64,000 nucleotides of DNA from Thermopolyspora sp040678635 (lineage in GTDB: Bacteria; Actinomycetota; Actinomycetes; Streptosporangiales; Streptosporangiaceae): positions 1-64,000 of the forward strand of contig NZ_JBFATZ010000013.1 in the NCBI RefSeq assembly GCF_040678635.1, written 5' to 3'. A program made the translations under genes and the position numbers. Below are positions 1-8,579 of the stretch, one piece after another (the first letter of the stretch is position 1; the number at the start of each line of letters is the position of its first letter). The notes below the pieces were generated by a model, which had not been told where the DNA came from, did no database searches, and saw only the letters and a list, made by a program, of their open reading frames with translations.

Positions 1-60
1 GAGGGGAAAACACCGGCCGCGACCGCATGATCCCGAACATCAAGGGCTCAGGTCACGAAC

Positions 61-1242
61 CTACCGCCGCATGTCGCGAGTTAACCAGCAGGGTCCCCAG
101 GGCAGCACTGTCCCGGCTTCGTCGGCGATGCGAGCGTCGATGCCGAACACCGTGCGCCCCGCCGACGTACGCAGGTGCGCCTGCTCCTCCTCCGAGCGCG
201 TCCGCTCGTCGCGCCGCAGGGTGCTGACCGGCCCGCTCGCGGAGGTCTCGGTCATCCCCCAGGCGTTCGTGAGCGGAACGCCCGTCGTACGCCGGTAGCC
301 TTCGCTGAGCGCCGTCGGCACCGGGGCGCCCCCGGTCATCACGACCCGCAGCGACGAGGCGTCCCGGCCGGACAGATGGGGCAGCGCCGCGGTCCAGATG
401 GTCGGCACCCCGGCGGTGACGCTCACCTTCTCCTCGACGATCAGGTCGGCCAGCGCCGGACCCGACAGGTCGGCGCCCGGCAGCACGAGCGCGGCGCCCG
501 CGGCGAGCGGGGCGTGGACGAGCCCCCAGGTGTTGGCGTGGAACATGGGGACGACGGGCATCACCACGTCGTCCGCACCGATCCCGATCGAGTCCCGCAT
601 CATCAGGGACATCTGCTGGAGGAAGATCGACCGGTGGCTGTACACCACGGCCTTCGGGTTTCCGGTGGTCCCGCTGGTGTAGCACACCGCCGCCGCGTGC
701 CGTTCGTCCACCATGGACAATTCTCCGGCGGGCGCCGGGTCCAGCAACGCGTCGTACGCGTGCACGTCGATCCAGCCCAGGTCACCGATCCCCGGGTCGC
801 CCGGGTGGGGCTCGTCTCCGTCGAAGAGCACGAGGTGCTTGACGCTGGAGGCCGTCGTCAGCGCCGGGACCAGGCGAGGCAGCAGGGCACGGTCGGCGAA
901 GACGACCTCGTCCGATGAGTGGTTCATCAGGTACGCGAGCTCGTCGGCCCCGAGCCGCGGGTTGAGCGCGTGGATCACCCGGCCCGAGCACGGCGCCGCG
1001 TAGTACACCTCAAGGTGGCGGGCGGTGTTCGAGCCGAACGTCGCCACCCTCCCCCCGGCGCTGACCCCCAGGGCGTCCAGCACCGAGACGACGCGACGGA
1101 CCCGGCCGGCCCAGTCCGCGTAGCTGATCCGCTCCCTCGCCTGCCCGACGGCCGTGGTGATCGTCTTGCGTCCGTGGTGCCGTTCCGCGCGCTCGAGGAT
1201 GGTGACGACGCTGAGCGGCTGTTCCGACATCGTTGTTCTCAT
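61..1242 (-). pseudogene. acyl-CoA ligase (AMP-forming), C-terminally truncated
   Basis: N-terminal part of an ANL-superfamily fatty-acid/aryl-CoA ligase, which would adenylate a carboxylic acid and load it on CoA. The AMP-binding motif CYTSGTTGNPKAV lies near residue 185 and NAWGMTETS near 325. The frame stops after 393 codons (usual length about 520-550) right after DEAGTVLPW, so the TGD hinge and the C-terminal lid with its catalytic lysine are absent. No continuation is visible in another frame of the remaining 60 bases. I chose the ATG at 1242 because GGAGG lies 6 nt upstream; a GTG at 1260 has no such site. It is divergent from the luciferase-like gene across a gap with two operator copies. 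It is probably non-functional, unless the N-terminal domain alone has a use. Confidence 0.75.
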
Positions 1243-1282
1243 GGACCGCCTCCGGCTCACTGTTCGCCGCCGACACTATCCC

Positions 1283-1296
1283 AAGTGTCAACACAT
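1283..1296. promoter_or_regulatory. operator copy 1 of the catabolic-island palindrome
   Basis: AAGTGTCAACACAT, 13 of 14 matches to the perfect copy at 8371. It lies 41 bp upstream of the ligase start and carries TTGACA on the minus strand. It is inferred to be a GntR-type binding site (half-sites AGTGT/ACACT around two central bases). Confidence 0.7.
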
Positions 1297-1368
1297 TGGA
1301 AGAGATCGCTCGGATACTGCCTGGTATATGGCGAGAAACGACTAGGGATACCGCCATCCGTCTCCTCA

Positions 1369-1403
1369 AAGAGTTGACACTTGCCTCGCGGCGAGACTAG
1401 CTT
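1369..1403 (+). promoter_or_regulatory. operator copy 2 overlapping a promoter for the luciferase-like gene
   Basis: AAGAGTTGACACTT at 1369-1382 contains a perfect -35 box TTGACA (1374-1379). Eighteen bases later comes TAGCTT (1398-1403) as -10. The predicted start of transcription falls at about 1410, on or next to the GTG start at 1411, so the transcript should be leaderless. A repressor on this site would cover the -35 box. Confidence 0.7.
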
Positions 1404-1410
1404 CTGTGAG

Positions 1411-2301
1411 GTGAAATTTGGAGTTGTCTCGTATACGACCGACTACACGATCAGCCCGGTGGAGCTCGGCAAGGAGATCATGAGCCGCGGCCTGCAGGCC
1501 CTGTTCGTGCCCGAGCACAGCCACATTCCGGTGAAGCGGGAGACTCCGTGGGGCGGGCTCTCGCATGCGGACCAGGCCGCCACCGACGACCCGATGTTCG
1601 TGCCGGACTGGTACGAGAACGCGCTCGACCCGTTCATCAGCCTGGCCGCGGCGGCCACGGCCTCACCCGGGCTCGTGGTCGGCACCGGGGTGGCGCTGGC
1701 GTCGCAGCGACACGCCATCAGCTTCGCGAAAGCCGTGTCCACCCTGGAGGCGGTGATCGGCCCCAACCGGTTCATCTGCGGCGTGGCGGCGGGGTGGAAC
1801 GTCGAGGAGATGCGCAATCACGGCGTCGGCGCCAAGCAGCGATGGCTCGCGATGCGCGAGACGATCGAGGCGGCCATCCAGATCTGGACCCACGACGAGG
1901 CCGAGTACCACGGCAAAGTGGTGGACTTCGACCCGATCCGCAGCTTCCCCAAGCCCGCGACCCGGCCTTATCCGCCGGTGCTGTTCGGCGGACACTCACA
2001 GGCCGCGCTCGACCGCGTCGTCGCGATCGGCGACGGCTGGATTCCGGTGGCAGGCCGAGGAGCCCGCCCCACCATCGACGACATCGAAGCCGGAATCAAG
2101 TTCCTCGCGAGGAAGTCCGAAGAGGTCGGCCGCACCTTCATCGTCAACGTCCTCGATGTACGCGTCGACCTGGCCACCATCGAGCGTTACCGGGACATGG
2201 GCGTCGAGCGGTTCCTGTTCGGCGGTCCCCCGGTGCCCAGGGACGAGGTGCTCCGCAACCTCGACACCTGGGCCGAGGTCGTAGCACGCCTCGGTTCTTG
2301 A
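1411..2301 (+). CDS. LLM class flavin/F420-dependent oxidoreductase
   Basis: A 296-residue luciferase-like (bacterial luciferase superfamily) oxidoreductase, close in style to the actinobacterial Rv2161c-like group that probably uses F420. Visible features are the opening beta strand KFGVVSYTTDYT, the PEHSHIP segment near residue 37, GVAAGWNVEEMRNHG near 128, and a late GVERFLFGGP segment. The GTG at 1411 is preferred over the upstream in-frame start at 1381, because the family begins with this first strand and the promoter places the transcript start at this codon. It is divergent from the truncated CoA ligase and is followed by a terminator. It likely reduces or oxygenates an intermediate of the island's pathway; the substrate cannot be read from the sequence. 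Confidence 0.85.
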   Translation: MKFGVVSYTTDYTISPVELGKEIMSRGLQALFVPEHSHIPVKRETPWGGLSHADQAATDDPMFVPDWYENALDPFISLAAAATASPGLVVGTGVALASQRHAISFAKAVSTLEAVIGPNRFICGVAAGWNVEEMRNHGVGAKQRWLAMRETIEAAIQIWTHDEAEYHGKVVDFDPIRSFPKPATRPYPPVLFGGHSQAALDRVVAIGDGWIPVAGRGARPTIDDIEAGIKFLARKSEEVGRTFIVNVLDVRVDLATIERYRDMGVERFLFGGPPVPRDEVLRNLDTWAEVVARLGS

Positions 2302-2359
2302 CCGCTACGACGCCGCGTTAACGCACGAAATTAACGCCACAATCAACGCTACGAAGCCA

Positions 2360-2403
2360 AGCTCGGGGCGACCGCGATCTCCGCGTTCGCCCCGAGCTCT
2401 TTT
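2360..2403. terminator. hairpin terminator between convergent genes
   Basis: Perfect 12-bp stem AGCTCGGGGCGA / TCGCCCCGAGCT with a 15-nt loop, followed on the plus strand by CTTTTC. It lies 60 bp past the luciferase-like gene and faces the MFS gene's 3' end. Confidence 0.8.
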
Positions 2404-2406
2404 CAT

Positions 2407-2436
2407 CGGGCTCTTTGTCGTCGGGCTCTTTGTCGT
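2407..2436. repeat. 15-bp tandem duplication
   Basis: Two exact copies of CGGGCTCTTTGTCGT in tandem, just after the terminator stem and before the MFS stop codon. It is non-coding. Confidence 0.85.
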
Positions 2437-2449
2437 CGGGCCCTATTCG

Positions 2450-3820
2450 TCAGGAGGCCGGGCGCGAGCCCCCGTCGGCCTGCACGGTCACCGGGACGGA
2501 CTGAGCGGCCTCGGGCAGCTCGGGCCGCCGGGTCCGGGTCACCGCCAGCACCGCGAGGGCGGCCGCCACCGCCGGGGCGGCGAACAGCACCAGCAGGTTG
2601 CCCGCGGTCCACTGCCGGTCGAGCAGCATGCCGGCCAGGAGCGGCGCGAGGATGGCCCCGATCCGGCCGGCGCCGATCGCCCAGCCCACCGCGGTCGCTC
2701 GGACCAGCGCCGGGTAGAGGTCCGGGACGATCGCGTAGATCCCGGCCATCGAGGCGTTGAGGCACAGGCCCAGCAGGATGGCCACCATGAGCACGCCGCT
2801 GAGGTTCCCGAAGACCACGTTCATCAGCAGCAACGAACCGGCGGCCCCGAACAGCACCACGGTGGTGAGCAGTCTGGTGGTGAGCTTGAGCGCGAACGCG
2901 GCGAACAGAAGCGTCGCGATGATGCCGCCGACGTTGAGCAGGATGCCGGACTGCGCGGCCTGCCCCGCGGAGGCACCGCTGGACTGCAGCAGCTTGGGGG
3001 TCCAGGAGTTGGCGAAGAAGTACACCGCCTGGGTGCAGAAATAGGCGATCCAGATGAGCAGCGTCTTCGTGATCACCCGGCGGCCGAGCACGGCGGCCCG
3101 GATGTTCCCGGCGGACTCGCGGGCGGTCGTTTCGGCGGGCAGCTCGGAAAGCTCCGGCTGTCGGATCCGCGCCAGCAGCCGGTTCGCCTCGGCCAGCGCG
3201 TTGCGGGGGCGGCGGGCGAGCAGGAACGCGATCGACTCCGGCAGGCTCGTGACCACGGCCGCGATGCCCGCGAGCGTCAAGACCGCGCCGACGACGAACG
3301 GCGAGCGCCAGCCGTATTCGGTGAGCAGATACGCCGAGGCCGCCCCGCCGATCACGCCGCCGAACGAGGGCCCCGCGGCGTACAACGCGATGACCGTCCC
3401 TCGGCGCCGCTGCGGCGTGTACTCCGCGAGGATCACGGGCAGGCCCGCGGAGACGCCTCCGACGCCGAGGCCGGTCAGCAGCCGCGCGACGAGCAGGACG
3501 CCGTAGGCCGGCGCCGCCACCGCCAGAGCCATCCCGACTCCGCAGAGCACGAGACACCAGATCACGAAGGGCCGCCTGCCCACGCGGTCGGCGAGCGGCG
3601 CCAGGAAGAAGGCTCCGATCGCCATGCCCACCGGTGTGGCGCTCAGCAGCGTCCCGAGCTGCGAGCCGGTGAGGCCCCACTCCGTGGTCACACCCGCCGC
3701 CGAGAGGGCCATGACGAAGACGTCGAAGCCTTCCACCGCGTTGAGCACGCAGCACAGACCGACGATGAACACCTGCCGTCTCGAGAACGGCGACCGATCG
3801 ATGGATTCCTGGATCGACAT
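2450..3820 (-). CDS. MFS transporter, aromatic acid:H+ symporter-like
   Basis: A 456-residue, 12-TM major facilitator, most like the AAHS group (PcaK/BenK/GenK type) that imports aromatic acids with protons. Seen directly: the first TM with GLCCVLNAVEGFDVFVMAL, whose acidic residue is typical of AAHS; the loop motif PLADRVGRRP; EYTPQRRRG after TM4-5; and PESIAFLL before the central loop. The start at 3820 is chosen because AAAGGAGG lies 11 nt upstream and the family begins close to TM1; the frame is open to 4006 but that extension is unlike the family. The 5' side carries five operator-like sites shared with mtr. It is probably the entry step for the substrate of this island. Confidence 0.85.
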   Translation of the reverse strand: MSIQESIDRSPFSRRQVFIVGLCCVLNAVEGFDVFVMALSAAGVTTEWGLTGSQLGTLLSATPVGMAIGAFFLAPLADRVGRRPFVIWCLVLCGVGMALAVAAPAYGVLLVARLLTGLGVGGVSAGLPVILAEYTPQRRRGTVIALYAAGPSFGGVIGGAASAYLLTEYGWRSPFVVGAVLTLAGIAAVVTSLPESIAFLLARRPRNALAEANRLLARIRQPELSELPAETTARESAGNIRAAVLGRRVITKTLLIWIAYFCTQAVYFFANSWTPKLLQSSGASAGQAAQSGILLNVGGIIATLLFAAFALKLTTRLLTTVVLFGAAGSLLLMNVVFGNLSGVLMVAILLGLCLNASMAGIYAIVPDLYPALVRATAVGWAIGAGRIGAILAPLLAGMLLDRQWTAGNLLVLFAAPAVAAALAVLAVTRTRRPELPEAAQSVPVTVQADGGSRPAS

Positions 3821-3906
3821 TCTGCGTCTCGCCTCCTTTGGTCGTGACGCCCGGCGACCCCATGCTGAGTGGCCGGCATGGTCGAACACTGATCGCCCCC
3901 AAGAGG

Positions 3907-3920
3907 AAGTTACTACACTT
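3907..3920. promoter_or_regulatory. operator-like site, weak copy
   Basis: AAGTTACTACACTT. One half-site (ACACTT) is intact and the other is degenerate, so about 10 of 14 positions match. It lies 87 bp upstream of the MFS start. Confidence 0.4.
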
Positions 3921-3939
3921 AGACCTTTGTAACCAGATG

Positions 3940-3953
3940 CTTTGTAGACACTT
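3940..3953. promoter_or_regulatory. operator-like site
   Basis: CTTTGTAGACACTT, with an intact right half-site and a partial left one. It is the second of five copies in the 454-bp gap (3821-4274) between the divergent MFS and mycothione reductase genes. That gap holds no gene I can support. Confidence 0.5.
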
Positions 3954-4014
3954 TTGGTAGGCAGGCGTGAGTAACGTGCATCAAACGGCAGCGAGTGCGA
4001 CATCAAGGTCGCTC

Positions 4015-4028
4015 ATCTGTTGACACTC
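4015..4028. promoter_or_regulatory. operator-like site with -35 box
   Basis: ATCTGTTGACACTC, 11 of 14 matches, containing TTGACA at 4020-4025. No clear -10 at normal spacing was seen. Confidence 0.55.
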
Positions 4029-4108
4029 TGTACGACGCCAGCGAGAGTAGGGCGTCGGTCCAGCCCTAACGGCACCGGCATCGCGGGCCGTCCGCAAGTT
4101 ACGGCCTT

Positions 4109-4122
4109 AAGTGTTGACAATA
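4109..4122. promoter_or_regulatory. operator-like site
   Basis: AAGTGTTGACAATA, with a complete left half-site; 12 of 14 matches to AAGTGTTGACACTT. Confidence 0.6.
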
Positions 4123-4220
4123 CTTGCGGACACGCTCGCCGTGTCAGCCTCGGCCAGAGCGGCTACGGCCTCGTACGTGACCTGCTCACCGGAGATGACG
4201 CGCCAAAACTTCCGACCGCC

Positions 4221-4234
4221 AAGTGTCTACACAT
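4221..4234. promoter_or_regulatory. operator copy upstream of mycothione reductase
   Basis: AAGTGTCTACACAT, 12 of 14 matches to the perfect site, 41 bp upstream of the predicted mtr start. A -10-like TACCGT at 4262-4267 follows, so the mtr transcript could begin at or beside its GTG (leaderless). Confidence 0.6.
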
Positions 4235-4274
4235 GACTGGCATCGGTCGCCGTGATCGCAGTACCGTGTTCCCT

Positions 4275-5672
4275 GTGACACCTACCGAACCAGAGCCCGA
4301 GCGCTTCGATGTCGCGATCATCGGCACGGGCTCCGGCAACTCCCTGCTGACCCCCGACTACGACCGCCTGAAGGTCGCGATCATCGAACGCGACGTTTTC
4401 GGCGGCACCTGCCTGAATCGGGGCTGCATCCCGACGAAGATGTTCGTGTACGCGGCGGACGTGGCCGAAAGCGTCCGGCACGCGTCGCGGTACGGCGTGG
4501 ACGCGCTGCTCGACGCCGTGCGCTGGAACGACATCGTCGAGCGGGTCTTCGGGCGCGTCGCCCCCATCGCGGCCGGCGGCGAGGACTACCGCAGGAGCCT
4601 GGACAACGTCACGGTGTTCACCGGGGAAGCCCGGTTCACCGGCGAACGCACGCTCGGGATCCGTGCCGCGGACGGCTCCTCGCGCCAGATCGTCGCCGAC
4701 GACATCGTGCTCGCGGCCGGGGCCTCCCCCAACATCCCGCCGATCCCCGGCCTGGCGGAGGTCCCGTACCACACCAGCGACACCATCCTGCGGATCCGCG
4801 AGCTGCCACGGTCGCTCATCGTGCTCGGCGGCGGGTTCATCGCGGCGGAGATGGCGCACACCTTCGGCAGCTTCGGCGTCGACGTCACGATCATCACGCG
4901 CGGCACGCTGCTGACGCGCGAGGACGAGGACATCAGCCGCGAATTCACGCGGCAGTACAGCGAAAGGTTCACCACATACCTGAACGCCGAAGTCCTCCAA
5001 GCGGCTGTCGGCGGCGACGGCTCGATCAGGATCGACGCACGCGTCGCCGGCGAGCGGATCTCCGTTTCCGCACAGGCGCTTCTGGTCGCGACCGGGCGCA
5101 CCCCGGCCAGCGCGGCCCTCAACCTCGACGTGGCGGGCGTCGAGGTCGACGCGGCGGGCTACGTCGTGACCGACAAGTTCCTGCGTACGACCGCCCCCGG
5201 TGTCTGGGCCCTCGGCGACATCACCAACCCCGCGCAACTCAAGCACACCGCCAACGCCGAGGCCCGGATCGTGGCGCACAACCTCGTCCACCCGGGCGAC
5301 CTGCGGGCGATCGACCTGTGGCCGGTGCCGCACGCGGTGTTCGCCGGCCCTCAGATCGCCTCGGTCGGGCTCACCGAACAGGAGTTGCGCCGCGCGGGAA
5401 CGCGCCCCTACGTGACCGCCACGCAGTACTACCGCGACGTCGCGTACGGCTGGGCCATGGAGGACACCCGGAACTTCTGCAAGCTCATCGCGGACGCGGA
5501 AACCCGGATGCTGCTCGGGGCCCACATCATCGGGCCGTACGCGAGCATGCTGATCCAGCAGCTCATCCAGGGCATGCGGTTCGGCCAGACCGTGGACGAG
5601 ATGGCCCGCGGGATGCTCTACATCCACCCGGCGCTGAGCGAACTCGTCGAGAACGCGCTGCTCAAGCTCTGA
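4275..5672 (+). CDS. mtr: mycothione reductase
   Basis: A 465-residue pyridine-nucleotide disulfide oxidoreductase that reduces mycothiol disulfide with NAD(P)H and FAD. Seen: FAD-binding IIGTGSGN near residue 14, redox-active GGTCLNRGCIPTK (CxxxxC) near 45, nucleotide-binding VLGGGFIAAEMAH near 180, WALGDITN before the interface domain, and YIHPALSELVENAL at the C-terminus with the catalytic His-Glu pair. GSGN at the FAD site and the short N-terminus fit the mycothione branch rather than glutathione reductase or lipoamide dehydrogenase. The GTG at 4275 is preferred; the frame stays open upstream to 4020 but that stretch is operator-rich non-coding DNA. Its place among mycothiol-dependent isomerases suggests thiol supply for this pathway. 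Confidence 0.9.
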   Translation: MTPTEPEPERFDVAIIGTGSGNSLLTPDYDRLKVAIIERDVFGGTCLNRGCIPTKMFVYAADVAESVRHASRYGVDALLDAVRWNDIVERVFGRVAPIAAGGEDYRRSLDNVTVFTGEARFTGERTLGIRAADGSSRQIVADDIVLAAGASPNIPPIPGLAEVPYHTSDTILRIRELPRSLIVLGGGFIAAEMAHTFGSFGVDVTIITRGTLLTREDEDISREFTRQYSERFTTYLNAEVLQAAVGGDGSIRIDARVAGERISVSAQALLVATGRTPASAALNLDVAGVEVDAAGYVVTDKFLRTTAPGVWALGDITNPAQLKHTANAEARIVAHNLVHPGDLRAIDLWPVPHAVFAGPQIASVGLTEQELRRAGTRPYVTATQYYRDVAYGWAMEDTRNFCKLIADAETRMLLGAHIIGPYASMLIQQLIQGMRFGQTVDEMARGMLYIHPALSELVENALLKL

Positions 5673-5680
5673 GCCGGGAC

Positions 5681-5719
5681 CGGCCCGCTCCGCCCCCTCG
5701 ACCGCGGCGGAGCGGGCCG
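5681..5719. terminator. bidirectional hairpin terminator
   Basis: Perfect 14-bp stem CGGCCCGCTCCGCC / GGCGGAGCGGGCCG with an 11-nt loop, between the convergent stops of mtr (5672) and the mycothiol-dependent isomerase (5732). Confidence 0.85.
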
Positions 5720-5731
5720 TGGCACGGCCGG

Positions 5732-6562
5732 TCAGACCGTGAAGGCGAGGTTGTCCAGCACCTTCGTGCCGAGGGCCTGGTCCCCCTCGATCGTGACCTG
5801 GGGCTTGGCCACGCGCGGATCGATCCTGCCCCCCACCAGGCGCATGAACAGCGCCGAGGACAGCCGCAGCGTGACCGTCGCCGGCCCGTCGAGCGCCTCC
5901 TTGACCTTCGCGCGGCCTTCGACGGCGACGTGGATCCGCTCGGTCACCGGGCCGTCGAGCGCGATCGTGACCGAGGACCCGTCCGGCGCGCCCGCCTGCT
6001 TGCCGATGACGAACCCGAGCGCGGCCTTCACCTCCTCCAGGCACTCCTCGGCGACGGGGCCGCCCTCACCGCCCGGCCTGCCGATCGCGTGCCGGATGTC
6101 CTGCTCGTGCATCCAGCAGTCGAAGATCCGGATCCGCATGAACCCGCTGTAGGGGCGCTCCCCGCCCGGCGTCCAGCCCACGGCCTCGAACTCCTCGTCG
6201 GACATTGCGCGCAGGAACGCGGAGCGGCGAGCGGTGACCGCGCGGAACTCGGCGAGGAGCTCCTCGTGGGTGAGCGGCCGCAGGGCGTCGACCCAGGCCT
6301 CGTTGGTCTGGCCGATCACGTTACGCACGTGCGACTTGACGCCTTCGCCGAGCGTCGTGGCGGCCACGCGTTGCCGGATGGACTCCGGGCCCTGCTCCAG
6401 CATCCGCTCGGTGCCGATGATGTGCGCGAGCGTGTCGTGCACGTCCCAGCCGGGGAGCACGGGGGTGTCCCACTCACTGGCCGGCAGCGGAGTGAGCAGC
6501 CGGTCGAGGTCCGCCCACACGGTGCCGAGCAAATCGGCCATTTCCAGGCGCCTGCTGCTCAT
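5732..6562 (-). CDS. mycothiol-dependent maleylpyruvate isomerase family protein
   Basis: A 276-residue DinB_2/MDMPI-type protein. The N-terminal four-helix bundle carries the metal site: His in WDVHDTLAHI near residue 45, then Glu and His in CWMHEQDIRHAIG near 150. An SCP2-like C-terminal domain follows (VTIALDGPVTERIHVAVEG onward). In this family zinc and mycothiol catalyse cis-trans isomerisation of maleylpyruvate or related thiol-transfer steps. Its ATG shares a base with the stop of the preceding gene (TGATG), with AAGGAGG just upstream, so it is translationally coupled and last in a three-gene operon. A maleylpyruvate role is plausible next to the FAH-family gene, but no gentisate dioxygenase is in the window. 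Confidence 0.85.
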   Translation of the reverse strand: MSSRRLEMADLLGTVWADLDRLLTPLPASEWDTPVLPGWDVHDTLAHIIGTERMLEQGPESIRQRVAATTLGEGVKSHVRNVIGQTNEAWVDALRPLTHEELLAEFRAVTARRSAFLRAMSDEEFEAVGWTPGGERPYSGFMRIRIFDCWMHEQDIRHAIGRPGGEGGPVAEECLEEVKAALGFVIGKQAGAPDGSSVTIALDGPVTERIHVAVEGRAKVKEALDGPATVTLRLSSALFMRLVGGRIDPRVAKPQVTIEGDQALGTKVLDNLAFTV

Positions 6563-7386
6563 CAGTCCTCCTTCTTGCTGTTCTTCGGGTCGTGGACGCC
6601 GAAGTCGATGACCTTGCCCCGGTTGATGCTCACCCAGTCCCTGGCCTCCAGGTAGGGGCGGATGGTGGTGGCGATGTACTCGTCGTCGTCCTTGGTCTTC
6701 GGGCGCTGTGTCTCGTAGAGGTGGGGGAACTCCAGCCAGGCCGTGAAGGCGTACCAGAGGCGCAGTGCCGCCGCGCCGGTCGGCGGATCCATCACGACCG
6801 GCCCGAAGAGCAACTGGTCGCCGAAGAACATCGACGGGACGCCGAAACCGCCGGCGTCGAGCACCCGCTGGTGGTCGGCCTTGATCTCGTCGTGGGTGGT
6901 CGGGTCGGCGATCGCCTTGTCGACCACGTCCGCGTCGACGCCGATCCGGGTGAGCAGGTGACGGGCGACCTCCGGGTCGTGGGGCCGGCGACCGTCCACG
7001 TGCAGCGCCCAGCCCGCGGTCTCGAACCACTTGTCCACCAGGGACATGTCGATCCGCCGCAGGTAGGCCCCGATGCGCATCATCGACCACCCGTAGGACC
7101 ACTCGCGCTCCCACGGGTGCTTCTTACCCTCGACGCGGTTGACCTCTTCGAGGCTGAAGAAGCGCCAGTTGATGGTCAGGCCGATCTGCGCACGGACGTT
7201 GCGCAGCCATCGCGCGGTCTGGAACGCGAAGGGACACAGCACGTCCATGTGGAAGTCGACCGTCGTCGGCGCCTTGCTCACGAGCTCGGCCATCGCGGCC
7301 GTCGCGAGGTCGGTGGGGGTCTCTATCGTGGGGGTCTCAGTTGTGGGGGTCTCAGTTGTGGGGGTCTCTGTGGCTGTGCCGGTCAT
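6562..7386 (-). CDS. DsbA / HCCA-isomerase family protein, Rv2466c-like
   Basis: A 274-residue thioredoxin-fold protein of the DsbA/GST-kappa group (2-hydroxychromene-2-carboxylate isomerases, mycothiol-dependent nitroreductases). VDFHMDVLCPFAFQTARW near residue 45 is the active-site strand. It keeps the first cysteine, but the second of the usual CPWC is replaced (CPFA), so it is a monothiol form. GFGVPSMFFGDQLLFG near 185 is the cis-Pro region. The N-terminus is an odd Thr/Pro/Glu tail of pentapeptide repeats. Start ATG at 7386 overlaps the FAH stop (ATGA). Between a FAH-family hydrolase and a mycothiol-dependent isomerase, a mycothiol-conjugate isomerisation or transfer is the likely chemistry (inference). 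Confidence 0.8.
   Translation of the reverse strand: MTGTATETPTTETPTTETPTIETPTDLATAAMAELVSKAPTTVDFHMDVLCPFAFQTARWLRNVRAQIGLTINWRFFSLEEVNRVEGKKHPWEREWSYGWSMMRIGAYLRRIDMSLVDKWFETAGWALHVDGRRPHDPEVARHLLTRIGVDADVVDKAIADPTTHDEIKADHQRVLDAGGFGVPSMFFGDQLLFGPVVMDPPTGAAALRLWYAFTAWLEFPHLYETQRPKTKDDDEYIATTIRPYLEARDWVSINRGKVIDFGVHDPKNSKKED
7313..7372. repeat. four 15-bp tandem repeats inside the DsbA-family gene
   Basis: Four units of GTGGGGGTCTC plus four variable bases, the middle two identical. They encode the repeated pentapeptide ETPTT/ETPTI at the N-terminus. Likely slippage-prone and probably a disordered tail. Confidence 0.9.
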
Positions 7387-8246
7387 GCTGCCGCTCCCCT
7401 CTTGGCTTCTCCGGCTGTGGCCGATGCTTCGCGGACGCACGTGTTCGTCAGCGTTCCGATGGATTCGACGGACGTGACCACCACGTCCTGCGCTTGGAGC
7501 GCCACGGGAGGTTTGCGGGCGTGGCCGACCCCGCTGGGCGTGCCGCCCAGGATCAGGTCCCCGGGCTTGAGCGTGAGGATGTGGCTCAGGTACGACACGA
7601 CCGCGGCGGGCGAGAACACCATGTCCGAGGTCCGGCCCGACTGCATCACCTCGCCGTTGACGGTGCAGGTGACGGCCAGGTCGTCCGCGTGGTCGACCTC
7701 GTCGGGGGTGACGAGCGCGGGGCCGAGCGGGTTCGTGCCCTCGAACGTCTTGCCCTGCAGCCACTGCATGGTGCGGAACTGTACGTCGCGGGCGGTGATG
7801 TCGTTCGTGACGGTGTACCCGGCGATCGCGTTTCGTGCCTCCGCCTCCGAGCCGCGCCTGATCTCGGTGCCGATGACGTAGGCGAGCTCGGCTTCCCAGT
7901 CCATCGCCTGCGACATCGCGGGCAGGGTGATGTCGTCGTGGGGGCCGATCAGCGATTCGGCGTACTTCGCGAACAGCGTCGGGTAGTCGGGTGGCTCGAC
8001 CCCCATCTCCGCCAGATGCGCCCGGTAGTTGGCGCCCACGCAGATGATCTTGCCTGGTGTCGTGACGACCGGAGCGAGATCGAGGCCGTTCGCGTCCAGC
8101 TCGCCTGTGATGGCGACGTCGCCTCCCCGCGCCCGGAGCCTGATCAGCGTGCCGACATCGGGGGCGTCGAAGAGCTTCACCGCGCCGTCAACGAGTTCGG
8201 CGGCCGACGTGGACCCGTCAGGCCGCCTCACAGTCACAAATCGCAT
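7383..8246 (-). CDS. fumarylacetoacetate hydrolase family protein
   Basis: A 287-residue FAH-superfamily enzyme that cleaves or decarboxylates a beta-diketo-type acid with a divalent metal. Seen: a short N-terminal domain (MRFVTVRRPDGS), then the catalytic fold with KIICVGANYRAHLAEMG near residue 93, the metal ligands in MDWEAELAYVIG near 133, TNDITARDVQ near 165, QWLQGKTFEGTNPLGP near 178 and the closing GDLILGGTPSGVG. Start ATG at 8246; the perfect operator lies 124 bp upstream. It is first in an operon with the DsbA-like and isomerase genes, joined by 4-bp and 3-bp overlaps. Fumarylpyruvate hydrolase is one possible role. Confidence 0.88.
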   Translation of the reverse strand: MRFVTVRRPDGSTSAAELVDGAVKLFDAPDVGTLIRLRARGGDVAITGELDANGLDLAPVVTTPGKIICVGANYRAHLAEMGVEPPDYPTLFAKYAESLIGPHDDITLPAMSQAMDWEAELAYVIGTEIRRGSEAEARNAIAGYTVTNDITARDVQFRTMQWLQGKTFEGTNPLGPALVTPDEVDHADDLAVTCTVNGEVMQSGRTSDMVFSPAAVVSYLSHILTLKPGDLILGGTPSGVGHARKPPVALQAQDVVVTSVESIGTLTNTCVREASATAGEAKRGAAA

Positions 8247-8370
8247 GCCTTCGTCCGTTCCGTAAGGCCGCCTGGGCCGCTGACGTACGCGCGGCTTGCT
8301 CGGCGGATGGAGTGGAGCCTTGCGGCGAGGTGCATCGGCTAACGCTCCACTTTGGCTTCACCGTATCACG

Positions 8371-8384
8371 AAGTGTCAACACTT
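8371..8384. promoter_or_regulatory. operator, perfect copy of the palindrome
   Basis: AAGTGTCAACACTT. Both 6-bp half-sites are perfect, and the symmetry extends to GAAGTGT/ACACTTC around a central CA. It lies in the 333-bp gap between the FAH operon (minus) and the GntR gene (plus), so it could control both, including autoregulation. Confidence 0.8.
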
Positions 8385-8480
8385 CTGCGGACCGGATCGG
8401 ATCTTAGGCGGGAAAAGAGCAAGATGAGCGGCCCAAATGACGACAGTAGCGGCCACTCAGGGAGCCACATGGTCCGCGAA

Positions 8481-8511
8481 TTGTCTTACTGGGCTCGCGA
8501 TGTGTTAGCAT
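8481..8511 (+). promoter_or_regulatory. possible promoter of the GntR gene
   Basis: TTGTCT at 8481-8486 and TAGCAT at 8506-8511, spacing 19 bp (longer than ideal), giving a leader of about 60 nt to the ATG at 8580. Read by eye only. Confidence 0.35.
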
Positions 8512-8579
8512 CTAGCGGCTGGCGTACCGGCGCGCTGTCGTGAGGACGGCGCTGAAGGGCGTAGCCTCCGAACGGAAAA

